NCBI RefSeq assembly: GCF_037113525.1
Contig: NZ_CP146963.1
Span: 372,001-436,000, forward strand
Direction of reading: 5' to 3'
From: Butyrivibrio fibrisolvens
GTDB taxonomy: Bacteria; Bacillota; Clostridia; Lachnospirales; Lachnospiraceae
Length of the DNA stretch: 64,000 bases
The position numbers and the translations under genes were made by a program. Below the pieces are notes generated by a model. It made no database searches and was not told the DNA's origin. It saw only the letters and a program-made list of their open reading frames with translations. Below are positions 28,129 through 36,933 of the stretch, in pieces. Each line of letters opens with the position of its first letter. Within the stretch, counting starts at the first letter, position 1.

Positions 28129-28159
28129 GGCCATACTTAATTTAAGGTATGGCCTTTTT
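28129..28159 (+). terminator. Terminator after prmA
   Basis: GGCCATAC (28129-28136) pairs with GTATGGCC (28147-28154), extended by TTAA/TTAA with one bulge, then TTTTT. rsmE therefore probably has its own promoter in the next 150 bases. Confidence 0.85.
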
Positions 28160-28304
28160 AGTGTTAAGATATATCATGAGATGAAAATTGGATTCACTAG
28201 AAGGTTGAAAATGGCATTAGGTGATTCGTTATTGCTATAATGATGTATTATAGAACTGTAATTATTCATGATTTTTTTGGGAAAAAATTAAGGAAAGACA
28301 AAAT

Positions 28305-29060
28305 ATGTATCATTTTTTTGTAGACAAGGAACAGATAGACGAAGTCGATAAGACTCTTATGATAGAAGGCGATGACTACAATCATATAGTCAATGTCCTT
28401 AGAATGAAAACAGGCGAAGAGATATCCGTAAGTACCAGAGATGGCGATGGCAAGGAATACCGCTATGGAATAGAAGAGATCGCAGACGGCAGCGTTATTT
28501 GTAGGCTTCGTTTTGTAAAGGAAGATGATATTGAGCTTCCGTCTAAGATATATCTTTTTCAGGGGCTTCCTAAAGCTGACAAGATGGAACTTATCGTTCA
28601 GAAGGCGGTTGAACTTGGCGTATATGAGATCATTCCTGTCGCTATGAAAAGATGTATCGTTAAGCTTGATGAGAAGAAGGCTAAATCCAAGGTGGCACGC
28701 TGGCAGGGTATTGCAGAGGCTGCAGCCAAGCAGAGTAAAAGAAGCATTATCCCAAATGTACATGCGCCTGTAACCTATGGCGAAGCAGTGCAAATGGCAG
28801 CTTCTATGGATGTTAAGCTTGTACCTTACGAACTTGCCAAGGGTATGGATGAGACAAGGGAGCTTATTTCTTCTATAAAGCCTGGTCAGAGCGTAGCTAT
28901 TTTTATAGGGCCTGAGGGCGGTTTTGATGATGCTGAGATTGATAAGGCTCTTGCGGCAGATATGAAGCCTATAACTATGGGACGCAGGATACTTCGCACA
29001 GAGACAGCCGGATTTACTATTCTTGCATGGCTTGGGTATATGTTGGAAGGCGGGAGTTGA
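28305..29060 (+). CDS. rsmE: 16S rRNA (uracil1498-N3)-methyltransferase
   Basis: 251 residues, normal length. N-terminal PUA-like part (MYHFFVDKEQID, HIVNVLRMKTGEEI) and a C-terminal SPOUT knot domain with FIGPEGGFDDAEID, MGRRILRTETAG and FTILAWLGY, the AdoMet-binding block. Modifies U1498 in the decoding region of 16S rRNA. The stop codon lies within the first palindrome of the family B/C repeat that follows. Confidence 0.95.
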   Translation: MYHFFVDKEQIDEVDKTLMIEGDDYNHIVNVLRMKTGEEISVSTRDGDGKEYRYGIEEIADGSVICRLRFVKEDDIELPSKIYLFQGLPKADKMELIVQKAVELGVYEIIPVAMKRCIVKLDEKKAKSKVARWQGIAEAAAKQSKRSIIPNVHAPVTYGEAVQMAASMDVKLVPYELAKGMDETRELISSIKPGQSVAIFIGPEGGFDDAEIDKALAADMKPITMGRRILRTETAGFTILAWLGYMLEGGS

Positions 29061-29143
29061 TCGGAGATCAACTCCGAGAATTGGCATCGCGGGCGCTGCC
29101 AATTCCAACCATTAGTCACTCACTTTGTTCGTGACATTAGGTT
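29054..29143. repeat. Composite palindromic repeat (family B copy 2 plus family C copy 2)
   Basis: GAGTTGATC/GATCAACTC (29054-29074), then AATTGGCATCGC/GCGCTGCCAATT (29079-29104, one mismatch), match 5573-5623 after asnB. Directly after comes a 37-base unit (29107-29143), 33 of 37 identical to the reverse complement of 24959-24995. The first palindrome overlaps the rsmE stop codon. No U-run follows. Confidence 0.72.
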
Positions 29144-29253
29144 AAAAACGAGTAAAAAGGCAGACTTTACTTTTTGAGATATATTGGTTATACTCTCGAA
29201 GGTAATTAATTTAGAATATTGCGATAATTTTTGGAACTGGAGCATTAAATAAA

Positions 29254-30414
29254 ATGGAGTGTTATCTTGATAACTCCGCAACAACACGTGCTTTTGACGA
29301 TGTAGCACAGCTTGTTGCAGATACAATGACAAAAACGTACGGTAATCCGTCAAGTATGCATCACTATGGCAAGGTTGCTGAGGATATAGTTAAGAAAGCC
29401 AAGAAGCAGATAGCAGCAACTCTGCATTGCAATGAGAAAGAGATTTTTTTCACATCAGGTGGAACAGAATCTGATAATATGGCCCTTATAGGAGCTGCAA
29501 GATCCAGAGAAAAAGAGGTTGGTAAGCATCTTATCACATCTTCTGTTGAGCATCCTGCAATTCTTGAAACAATGAAATATCTTGAGAAGCAGGGCTTTGA
29601 AGTTACATATCTTCCTGTTGATAAGAATGGTCAGGTAGGAGTAGATGATCTTAAGAATGCTATAAGACCAGATACGATCCTTGTAAGTATAATGCTTGTT
29701 AATAACGAAATCGGTGCACTTATGCCGATCGAGGAATGCGGAAAAGTAATAAAGCAGGTTAATCCAAAGACATATTTTCATGTTGATGCAGTCCAGGGCT
29801 ACGGTAAGTTCCACATAAATCCTTCAAAGATGGGAATCGATCTTATGTCTGTGAGCGGTCACAAGATACATGGACCGAAGGGCACAGGCTTTTTATATGT
29901 CAAAAACGGCGTAAGGATCGTTCCGATAAATTATGGCGGAGGCCAGCAGCAAGGTATGCGTTCAGGAACAGAGAATGTTCCGGGAATCGCAGGACTTGGA
30001 AGAGCTGCTGAAGAAATATATGAAAACCTTGACAGTCATGTTGAGACTATGCGCGAGCTTAAGAGCTATTTTATAAAGGCTGTATGTGATAAGCTTCCTG
30101 ATGTCAGTGTAAATGGTAAGACAGACAGTGACTGCGCTCCGCATATAATCAGTCTTAGCATTAAAGGAGTAAGAGCAGAGGTTTTACTTCATGCGCTTGA
30201 AGATAAGGATATATATGTTTCTGCAGGAAGTGCATGCTCTACTAATCGTCCGCATGTAAGCGACACACTTAAGTCTATTGGACTTGATAAAGAGCTTCTT
30301 GATTCAACTCTTCGTTTTAGCATGTCTGTATTTACAACTAAGGAAGAGATAGATCATACAGTAGAGGCACTTGAGTCAGTTGTTCCGATGCTTAGAAGAT
30401 ATTCACGTCAGTAA
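29254..30414 (+). CDS. nifS: Cysteine desulfurase (NifS/IscS type)
   Basis: 386 residues. Takes sulfur from cysteine onto an active-site cysteine using pyridoxal phosphate. The PLP lysine is in SVSGHKIHGPKG (about residue 206), the active cysteine in SAGSACSTNRPH (about 328), and the His-stack block in HVDAVQGYGK. The gene directly ahead of thiI marks it as the sulfur donor for tRNA 4-thiouridine and possibly thiamine. GGAG lies upstream of the ATG. Not an isc-operon copy, as no iscU is adjacent. Confidence 0.94.
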   Translation: MECYLDNSATTRAFDDVAQLVADTMTKTYGNPSSMHHYGKVAEDIVKKAKKQIAATLHCNEKEIFFTSGGTESDNMALIGAARSREKEVGKHLITSSVEHPAILETMKYLEKQGFEVTYLPVDKNGQVGVDDLKNAIRPDTILVSIMLVNNEIGALMPIEECGKVIKQVNPKTYFHVDAVQGYGKFHINPSKMGIDLMSVSGHKIHGPKGTGFLYVKNGVRIVPINYGGGQQQGMRSGTENVPGIAGLGRAAEEIYENLDSHVETMRELKSYFIKAVCDKLPDVSVNGKTDSDCAPHIISLSIKGVRAEVLLHALEDKDIYVSAGSACSTNRPHVSDTLKSIGLDKELLDSTLRFSMSVFTTKEEIDHTVEALESVVPMLRRYSRQ

Positions 30415-30517
30415 AAAGTTATATAGACAGGATATCAAGATTTACTATTTATAGTTATAATCAGATAATTACGATCATTGATAAATTCAATCACATGGAT
30501 AACAGAAAGAGGTTAAG

Positions 30518-31720
30518 ATGCAGTATCACGCATTTATATTGAAGTATGCCGAAATCGGCTTGAAAGGTAAAAACCGTTACGTGTTCGAAGATGCTCTTAT
30601 GCGTCAGATTAAGCGCGTACTTGAAAAGTGCTCAGGAGAATTTGAAGTTACAAGAACAGCAGGACGTATTTATGTTGAAGCTGAAAATTATGACTTTGAT
30701 GAGACGGTAAAGGCTCTTCAGACTGTATTTGGTCTTACAGGAATCTGTCCGGCAGTAACTGTGGCAAGAGATGAAGACGGCAAGCTCCCCACACCGGAGA
30801 AACTTGCTGAACTTGTTTCAGGCTTTATGGGCGACGTATATCCTGATAAGCACAAATCTTTTAAAGTTCAGGTTCGTAGAGTTGATAAATCTTATCCTCT
30901 TGATTCAATGGAACTTGCAAGAGACCTTGGCGCAGCTATACTTGAATCTCATCCTGATTTTACTGTTGATGTACATAACCCTGATATTCTTCTTCATGTA
31001 GAGCTTAGAGAGAAGATCAACATGTATTCAGAAGTTATCCCGGGGCCTGGTGGAATGCCACTTGGTACAGCAGGAAGGGCTATGCTCCTTCTTTCTGGCG
31101 GAATCGACAGCCCTGTTGCAGGATATATGATCGCTAAAAGGGGTGTAGAGATCGAAGCTGTATATTTCAACGCTCCGCCATACACATCAGAAAGAGCTAA
31201 GCAGAAGGTTGAAGACCTTGCAAGAGTTATTGCAAAGTATACCGGTAAAGTTAAGCTTCATGTTATCAACTTTACTGAGATCCAGATGTATATTTATGAT
31301 AAATGCCCTCACGATGAGCTTACTATCATTATGAGAAGATACATGATGCGTATTGCAGAGATGCTTGCCAAGAAGTCTGACTGTATGGGACTTATCACAG
31401 GAGAATCCATAGGACAGGTTGCTTCACAGACAATGCAGTCACTTCTTTGCACAAACGCTGTCGTAGAATCTATGCCTGTTTACAGACCTGTTATTGCATT
31501 TGATAAGCAGGATATAGTAGATATCTCTCTTAAGATCGACGCTTACGAAACTTCAATCCAGCCTTATGAAGACTGCTGTACGATTTTTGTAGCTAAGCAT
31601 CCTGTTACTAAGCCAAGGCTTGATATCATTGAGGATCACGAAGGAAATCTCCGCGATAAGATCGATGATATGGTAAAGAAAGCTATAGATACAGATGAGA
31701 TAATTGAAATCACTGCATAA
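30518..31720 (+). CDS. thiI: tRNA 4-thiouridine synthase ThiI
   Basis: 400 residues. NFLD and THUMP domains occupy the first ~170 residues. The PP-loop ATPase has LLSGGIDSPVAGYMIAKRG (about 191-209) and a GLITGESIGQVASQT block. It lacks the C-terminal rhodanese domain of the E. coli enzyme, as is common in Firmicutes, so it relies on the desulfurase next door. The start GAAAGAGG-ATG is well spaced. Confidence 0.95.
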   Translation: MQYHAFILKYAEIGLKGKNRYVFEDALMRQIKRVLEKCSGEFEVTRTAGRIYVEAENYDFDETVKALQTVFGLTGICPAVTVARDEDGKLPTPEKLAELVSGFMGDVYPDKHKSFKVQVRRVDKSYPLDSMELARDLGAAILESHPDFTVDVHNPDILLHVELREKINMYSEVIPGPGGMPLGTAGRAMLLLSGGIDSPVAGYMIAKRGVEIEAVYFNAPPYTSERAKQKVEDLARVIAKYTGKVKLHVINFTEIQMYIYDKCPHDELTIIMRRYMMRIAEMLAKKSDCMGLITGESIGQVASQTMQSLLCTNAVVESMPVYRPVIAFDKQDIVDISLKIDAYETSIQPYEDCCTIFVAKHPVTKPRLDIIEDHEGNLRDKIDDMVKKAIDTDEIIEITA

Positions 31721-31728
31721 TACAAAAA

Positions 31729-31751
31729 GGCTCTGGAATAAATCCAGAGCC
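31729..31751 (-). terminator. Terminator of the HPr-like gene
   Basis: GGCTCTGGA/TCCAGAGCC around five bases, with a T-run on the minus-strand side (the A-run at 31724-31728 of the plus strand). A second hairpin, GTAAAACCTAA/TTAGGTTTTAC (31774-31800), precedes it on the minus strand. They serve the minus-strand gene and may also stop thiI transcripts. Confidence 0.75.
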
Positions 31752-31832
31752 CTTGAACTAACCATTAAAAATTGTAAAACCTAAAATTATTAGGTTTTAC
31801 CTTTCACCCACACAATATCTGCGCATTGATAC

Positions 31833-32063
31833 TCAGATCATGTAAGGCTTTAAAACGTTGAGAACTTCGTCAACGCCGTCTTCTGCATGGATATTCAGAT
31901 CGATCGGTTTAGACAGATCGAGTGAGAAGATGCCCATGATTGACTTTGCATCGATAACATATCTGCCGGAAACAAGATCAAAATCATAATCATATTTTGT
32001 GATCTCATTAACGAATGATTTTACCTTATCGATAGAATTAAGTGAAATTTTAACTGTCTTCAT
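31833..32063 (-). CDS. HPr-fold protein lacking the catalytic histidine (Crh-like)
   Basis: 76 residues, HPr size. The block YVIDAKSIMGIFSLDL matches the regulatory Ser-46 region of HPr, with Ser41 in place. At the phosphocarrier site, HPr's IHARP is replaced by IDKVK: the His-15 equivalent is Asp12 and the Arg-17 equivalent is Val14. It therefore cannot carry phosphate in the sugar phosphotransferase chain. Retention of the serine site recalls Crh of Bacillus, a CcpA co-regulator. AAGGAGG is well placed before the ATG. Transcribed alone, divergent to mtaB. Confidence 0.82.
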   Translation of the reverse strand: MKTVKISLNSIDKVKSFVNEITKYDYDFDLVSGRYVIDAKSIMGIFSLDLSKPIDLNIHAEDGVDEVLNVLKPYMI

Positions 32064-32150
32064 TGCGCAAATACCTCCTTCTTTTCTTAATGATAAACGA
32101 GAGGATAGGATTAGTCAACGTCAAAACACCGAAAAAAAAGGAGTTAGTTA

Positions 32151-33533
32151 GTGAAAAGTGTTGCACTTCACAACCTTGGATGCAAGGTTAATAGCTATGA
32201 GCTGGATGTAATTGAACAAGACCTTAAGGAAGCAGGCTATGAGATCAGGCCTTTTGATCAGCCTGCAGATATCTATATCATTAATACATGCACTGTTACT
32301 AACATTGCTGACAGGAAAAGCAGACAGATGATACACCGCGCCAAGAAAGAGAACCCGGGCGCTTTGGTAGTTGCAGTAGGATGCTATGTCGAGACCAATG
32401 AAGATAAGGTCAAGATGGATGAATGTATAGACATTGCAATCGGTAACAATAAAAAGAATCAGGTAGTAAGTATACTGAAAAAATACCTTGAGGATAATGG
32501 AAATTCATCAGATCAAAATGATACTGATGTAGTTTCCAATAAAAATAAAAATGTTTCCATGGAAATGGATCCATCCATCAAAGTCGGAAGCAAAGAAAAG
32601 ACCGAATATGAAGAGATGAAGCTTGAGCATGCACCTGAGCATACAAGGGCATATATCAAGATTCAGGATGGCTGCAATCAGTTCTGTTCATACTGTCTTA
32701 TTCCTTTTGCCAGAGGAAGGATAAGATCAAGGCAGCAGAAGGATGTAGTATCAGAGATACTGGGACTTGCAGCACTCGGGGTTAAAGAGGTAGTAATAAC
32801 AGGAATCCATATAAGTTCATATGGCCTTGACAGAGAAGGTTCAGAGCTTTTAGATCTTTTGAAAAAAATACATGCTATTAAAGGCATAGAGAGAATAAGA
32901 CTTAGCTCTCTTGAGCCGAGGATCATAACCCCTGAGATGGCTAAGGCAATGGCATCTATGCCAAAACTGTGTCCGCATTTCCATCTATCACTCCAGTCGG
33001 GTTGTGAGAATACTCTTAAGAGGATGAACAGACATTATACTGCGCAGGAATACTACGATGGAGTAAAGCTCCTTAGAGAGGTTTATGACAGACCTGCGAT
33101 CACAACAGATGTAATAGTAGGATTCCCGGGTGAAACCGAAGAAGAGTTCGAGGAGTGCCGTGCATTTTGTGAGAAGGTCAATTTCTACGAGATGCATGTA
33201 TTCAAGTATTCAATTCGTAAAGGTACTGTTGCTGAGAAAATGCCTGATCAGTTAACAGATCGCCAGAAGTCAGAAAGAAGTGATGTGCTTCTAGATATGA
33301 CAGCGGCACAGTCAAGAAAGTACAGAGAAAGCTTCATAGGAGAAAAGGTAAAAGTTCTGTGGGAAGATGTTCAGGACATTGGTGGCAAGTTATATATAAC
33401 AGGCCATACAGAAAGATATGTAAGGCTTGCCATGGAGATAGGTGATAAGGATAAAGAGAAAGAATTATCCGGAACTTTTGCAGAAGGAATCTGTACGGGC
33501 TTTTTGACAGATGATATCATGCTCATGGCATAA
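32151..33533 (+). CDS. mtaB: tRNA N6-threonylcarbamoyladenosine methylthiotransferase MtaB
   Basis: 460 residues. Adds a methylthio group to t6A37 of tRNAs reading ANN codons. The N-terminal cluster domain has cysteines in NLGCKVN, NTCTVTN and AVGCYVE. The radical SAM site is CNQFCSYC (about 175-182). A TRAM-like C-terminus follows. A ~40-residue polar insert (about 118-155, Asn/Asp/Lys-rich) sits between the first two domains. Start is GTG at 32151 behind AAAAGGAG. Confidence 0.95.
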   Translation: MKSVALHNLGCKVNSYELDVIEQDLKEAGYEIRPFDQPADIYIINTCTVTNIADRKSRQMIHRAKKENPGALVVAVGCYVETNEDKVKMDECIDIAIGNNKKNQVVSILKKYLEDNGNSSDQNDTDVVSNKNKNVSMEMDPSIKVGSKEKTEYEEMKLEHAPEHTRAYIKIQDGCNQFCSYCLIPFARGRIRSRQQKDVVSEILGLAALGVKEVVITGIHISSYGLDREGSELLDLLKKIHAIKGIERIRLSSLEPRIITPEMAKAMASMPKLCPHFHLSLQSGCENTLKRMNRHYTAQEYYDGVKLLREVYDRPAITTDVIVGFPGETEEEFEECRAFCEKVNFYEMHVFKYSIRKGTVAEKMPDQLTDRQKSERSDVLLDMTAAQSRKYRESFIGEKVKVLWEDVQDIGGKLYITGHTERYVRLAMEIGDKDKEKELSGTFAEGICTGFLTDDIMLMA

Positions 33534-33554
33534 TCATAATAAAACGCAGTAGAT

Positions 33555-33618
33555 ATGCCGTTTTGCTAAGAGCGGTATATGGTGACGATGATAGCGTAAG
33601 TTGCATAGAAAACGGCAT
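33555..33618. repeat. Inverted repeat between mtaB and ireB
   Basis: ATGCCGTTTT (33555-33564) is complementary to AAAACGGCAT (33609-33618) across 44 bases. The right arm runs into TTAGGTTAA, which resembles the end of the family C repeats. No U-run follows. Possibly a weak terminator or another dispersed element. Confidence 0.5.
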
Positions 33619-33680
33619 TAGGTTAAAATAATATTATCTATACGGTTTTTGCGCACACATAAAGTGCAGAAAGGATGCTT

Positions 33681-33956
33681 ATGGCACAGGATCTTGGACA
33701 TACACAATTTTTCAAAGTTGAGACACCTCAGGAAACTGCAGTTGGTAAGATACTGGAAGTTGTTTATGAAGCTATGGTCGAAAAGGGATATAATCCGGTC
33801 AATCAGATAGTGGGATATATCATGTCCGGTGATCCAACATATATAACCAGCCACAACGGCGCCAGAAGCTTGATCAGCAAAGTAGAGCGTGATGAGCTTG
33901 TTGAGGAAATGCTGACTCAGTATATTCACAACAATAACTGGGATCAGAAAAAGTAA
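33681..33956 (+). CDS. ireB: IreB-family regulatory phosphoprotein
   Basis: 91 residues (MAQDLGHTQFFKVETPQET...), the compact UPF0297/DUF965 protein that in Enterococcus is a substrate of the Ser/Thr kinase IreK and affects cephalosporin tolerance. Blocks GYNPVNQIVGYIMSGDPTYITSHNGARSLI are family-defining. The start at 33681 is preferred over 33675 because AAAGG (33670-33674) is spaced six bases ahead. In Firmicutes it precedes ruvX, as here. Confidence 0.94.
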   Translation: MAQDLGHTQFFKVETPQETAVGKILEVVYEAMVEKGYNPVNQIVGYIMSGDPTYITSHNGARSLISKVERDELVEEMLTQYIHNNNWDQKK

Positions 33957-33981
33957 TTAGCGGAAGGATTAATTAAGCAGT

Positions 33982-34425
33982 ATGAGATATATGGGACTTG
34001 ACTATGGGTCGCGTACCGTTGGTGTAGCCATCAGCGATATGCTGCTGTGTACTGCACAGCCCAAGGAGATAATACGTCGAAAGGAAGAGAATAAGCTTAG
34101 GAAGACCCTTGCACGTATTGAGGAACTCATAGTAGAATATGGCGTCACAGAAATCGTGCTGGGACTTCCTGTTAACATGGATACAACAGTAGGTGAACGT
34201 GCGCAGATGGCTCTTTTGTTCAAGGAGAAGCTTGAAAGAAGGACCGGACTCCCTGTTCATATGCTTGATGAAAGACTTACAACCGTAGAAGCGGACGAGA
34301 TAATGGATGAACTGGGTATAAGAGGACGTGATCGCAAGGATCATGTTGATATGATCGCTGCCGAACTTATACTTCAGGATTATCTGGATAATGTGGTTAA
34401 TAAAACTCAGAGTGATAAAAACTGA
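33982..34425 (+). CDS. ruvX: Holliday-junction resolvase-like nuclease YqgF/RuvX
   Basis: 147 residues. RNase-H-like fold with acid residues in MGLDYGSRTVGVAISD, the LGLPVNMDTTVGERA block, LDERLTTVEA and the C-terminal Asp in KDHVDMIAAELILQDYL. Works in pre-16S rRNA maturation in E. coli and as a nuclease. 25 bases after ireB, same operon. Confidence 0.95.
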   Translation: MRYMGLDYGSRTVGVAISDMLLCTAQPKEIIRRKEENKLRKTLARIEELIVEYGVTEIVLGLPVNMDTTVGERAQMALLFKEKLERRTGLPVHMLDERLTTVEADEIMDELGIRGRDRKDHVDMIAAELILQDYLDNVVNKTQSDKN

Positions 34426-34466
34426 GAGGTATTGCTTTAATAATAGATAAATGGAAAAGAATAATT

Positions 34467-34730
34467 ATGGAAAAGATCACACTTAACATTGATGGCGAAG
34501 GATCACATGATTTTTATGCACTTGAGCAGACAGTTGTGGCTGGTAAAACATACCTTCTTGTAACTGATTCTGAAGAAGGTGATGGAGAAGCTCTTATTCT
34601 TCGTGATGATTCTGATAGCGAAGATGCTGATGCTCTTTATACTATAGTGGACAGTGATCAGGAACTTCGTGCTGTAGGACAGATTTTTGTAAAATTACTT
34701 GATGAAGATGGTATAGAACTCGATTTATGA
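34467..34730 (+). CDS. DUF1292 protein (YrzB-like)
   Basis: 87 residues, very acidic (many Asp/Glu), starting MEKITLNIDGEGSHDFYALEQ. It matches the small DUF1292 family that follows ruvX in Bacillus (yrzB) and many clostridia. No transmembrane or catalytic motif. Ribosome site is weak. Function unknown in any species I know of. Confidence 0.85.
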   Translation: MEKITLNIDGEGSHDFYALEQTVVAGKTYLLVTDSEEGDGEALILRDDSDSEDADALYTIVDSDQELRAVGQIFVKLLDEDGIELDL

Positions 34731-34776
34731 TCTTGTGCTTACTTTTATTCATATATAAAGGAGAGGACGACTGACA

Positions 34777-35247
34777 ATGGGAGATCATAAAAATGTGAAC
34801 CAGGAATCATTCAAGGGCATGTTGCGCGAGAAAGGACTCAAGGTCACGAATCAGCGCATTTATGTACTTGAAGCTCTGCAGGCGTCCAGGAAACAGCATC
34901 TTACTGCTGAAGAAATTTATAACAAGGTGAAAGCAGACCATCCGGAGATTGGATTGGCAACTGTTTACAGAACAATACAGGTACTCAGGGAGTTACATCT
35001 TATCGATCGAATCAATTTTGATGATGGAAGTGAGAGGTATGAGATCTCGGATCAAAAAAGATCCAAAGGACACCATCACCACCATCATCACCTGATTTGT
35101 GTCAAATGTGGCAAAGTCTTTGAATTTAAGGATGATATGATGGAAGGGCTGGAAGCCTCCATTGCCCAAAAGACCGGCTTTCAGGTTATCGATCATGAGG
35201 TCAAACTCTACGGTTACTGTAAAGAATGTGGAGGAAACACTGATTGA
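34777..35247 (+). CDS. fur: Fur-family metalloregulator
   Basis: 156 residues. Winged helix with GLKVTNQRIYVLEAL and LATVYRTIQVLRELHLI. A run of seven histidines (KGHHHHHHHLICVKCGK) contains family metal ligands. Structural zinc cysteines are in CVKC and CKEC. Whether it is Fur, PerR or Zur cannot be fixed: the PerR-specific residues are not decisive by eye. It lies inside the ireB-ruvX-mltG cluster, overlaps the next gene, and is likely co-expressed with RNase J. GGAGAGG precedes the ATG. Confidence 0.9.
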   Translation: MGDHKNVNQESFKGMLREKGLKVTNQRIYVLEALQASRKQHLTAEEIYNKVKADHPEIGLATVYRTIQVLRELHLIDRINFDDGSERYEISDQKRSKGHHHHHHHLICVKCGKVFEFKDDMMEGLEASIAQKTGFQVIDHEVKLYGYCKECGGNTD

Positions 35248-36920
35248 AGAAACAAAAAAATACAGATAATGCCTCGAAGCTGCAGATCATCCCTTTGGGA
35301 GGTTTGGAGCAAATTGGTATGAACATTACTGCCTTCCGTTATGAAGACAGTATTATTGTTGTGGATTGCGGTCTGTCATTCCCTGACGATGATATGCTGG
35401 GAATTGACCTGGTAATCCCTGATGTGACCTATCTTCTTGATAATATTGATAAGGTCAAGGGTTTTGTTATAACCCACGGTCATGAAGACCATATTGGAGC
35501 ACTTCCGTATATTCTTAAAGAGGTTAATGCTCCTGTATACGCTACAAGACTTACGATGGGTCTTATTGAGCATAAGCTTGAAGAGCACGGACTTATGCGT
35601 AACACACGCCGTAAGGTCGTTAAGTTCGGCCAGTTTATAAACCTTGGAGATTTCAGGGTTGAGTTCATCAAGACAAACCATTCTATAGTTGATGCAGCTG
35701 CACTTGCTATATATTCACCTGCAGGAATCGTGGTTCATACAGGTGACTTTAAGGTTGACTATACTCCTGTTTATGGAGATCCTATCGATCTTCAGAGATT
35801 TGGTGAGATTGGTAAAAAAGGTGTACTTGCCCTTTTATGTGATTCTACAAATGCTGAAAGACCCGGATTTACTGCATCAGAAAAGACTGTTGGTGCTACT
35901 CTTGATGCTCTTTTCCGTGAACATAAGAAATCACGTATCATAGTTGCGACCTTTGCAAGTAATGTCGACCGTGTTCAGCAGATCATAAACGCAGCCTACC
36001 AGTATGACAGAAAGGTTGTCGTAGAAGGCCGAAGCATGGTCACTGTCATTGATATTGCCCAGAAGCTTGAATGTATCAAGGTTCCGGATAATACACTTAT
36101 AGATATTGATGAGCTCAAGAACTATCCTGACAATAAGCAAGTTATAATTACAACAGGCTCGCAGGGTGAGTCCATGGCTGCTCTTTCACGTATGGCTAAC
36201 GGACAGCACAAAAAGATATCTATTAAACCAGGAGATACAGTTATTTTCTCTTCAACACCTATCCCAGGTAATGAGAAGTCTGTAACTAATGTTGTAAATG
36301 AACTGATGATGAAGGGCGCTCAGGTTATTTTCCAGGACGTACATGTATCAGGTCACGCTTGCCAGGAAGATATAAAACTGATATATAATCTTGTTAAACC
36401 AAAATATTCAGTTCCGGTGCATGGTGAATATCGTCATCTTACAGCACAGAGACAGATTGCACTTAAGCTTGGTATCCCTAAGGAGAATACATTTATCCTT
36501 AAGACCGGTGATATTCTTGAGATGGATTCGACAAGTGCAAGAATACATGGTAAGGTTCCTACAGGAGCAGTGCTTGTTGATGGAATCGGAGTTGGTGATG
36601 TAGGTAATGTCGTTTTAAGAGACCGTCAGAGACTGGCTCAGGATGGTATAGTTATAGCTGTTCTTGGAATCGATAAGGGTAGTGCCCAGCTTGTATCAGG
36701 GCCTATGATCGTTTCAAGAGGCTTTGTATATGTCAAAGAGTCTGATGAACTTATCGAAGATGCAACTGACCTTGTACTTGATGAGGTTACTGAAGCTCTG
36801 TCCAGAGGTATAACTGACTGGCCTAAGCTCAAGAATCTTGTTAAGGATATTCTCAGTGAGTTTATCTGGAAAAAGACTAAGAGAAGACCGATGATTCTTC
36901 CGATCATCATGGACAACTAA
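35244..36920 (+). CDS. rnj: Ribonuclease J
   Basis: 558 residues. 5'-exonuclease and endonuclease of mRNA decay. The metallo-beta-lactamase motif THGHEDHIGALPYIL binds two zinc ions. The beta-CASP part has CDSTNAERPGFT, VATFASNVDRVQQI and PVHGEYRH. Start is TTG at 35244, overlapping the Fur stop (TTGA), with GGAGG nine bases ahead; the next possible start is far inside the conserved core. RNase J beside a Fur regulator is not the usual Bacillus arrangement. Confidence 0.94.
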   Translation: MKKQKNTDNASKLQIIPLGGLEQIGMNITAFRYEDSIIVVDCGLSFPDDDMLGIDLVIPDVTYLLDNIDKVKGFVITHGHEDHIGALPYILKEVNAPVYATRLTMGLIEHKLEEHGLMRNTRRKVVKFGQFINLGDFRVEFIKTNHSIVDAAALAIYSPAGIVVHTGDFKVDYTPVYGDPIDLQRFGEIGKKGVLALLCDSTNAERPGFTASEKTVGATLDALFREHKKSRIIVATFASNVDRVQQIINAAYQYDRKVVVEGRSMVTVIDIAQKLECIKVPDNTLIDIDELKNYPDNKQVIITTGSQGESMAALSRMANGQHKKISIKPGDTVIFSSTPIPGNEKSVTNVVNELMMKGAQVIFQDVHVSGHACQEDIKLIYNLVKPKYSVPVHGEYRHLTAQRQIALKLGIPKENTFILKTGDILEMDSTSARIHGKVPTGAVLVDGIGVGDVGNVVLRDRQRLAQDGIVIAVLGIDKGSAQLVSGPMIVSRGFVYVKESDELIEDATDLVLDEVTEALSRGITDWPKLKNLVKDILSEFIWKKTKRRPMILPIIMDN

Positions 36921-36933
36921 GAAAGAAGCTATT

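Noticed and set aside
28266..29108. 280-codon open frame on the minus strand opposite rsmE
   Set aside because: It covers all of rsmE, which has clear SPOUT motifs. It has no ribosome site or recognisable domain and is rich in Cys, His and Leu, as antisense frames are.
35071..35091. Seven-histidine run that could look like an engineered tag
   Set aside because: It lies at the metal-binding region of a Fur-family protein, where His-rich segments are natural, and not at a terminus.
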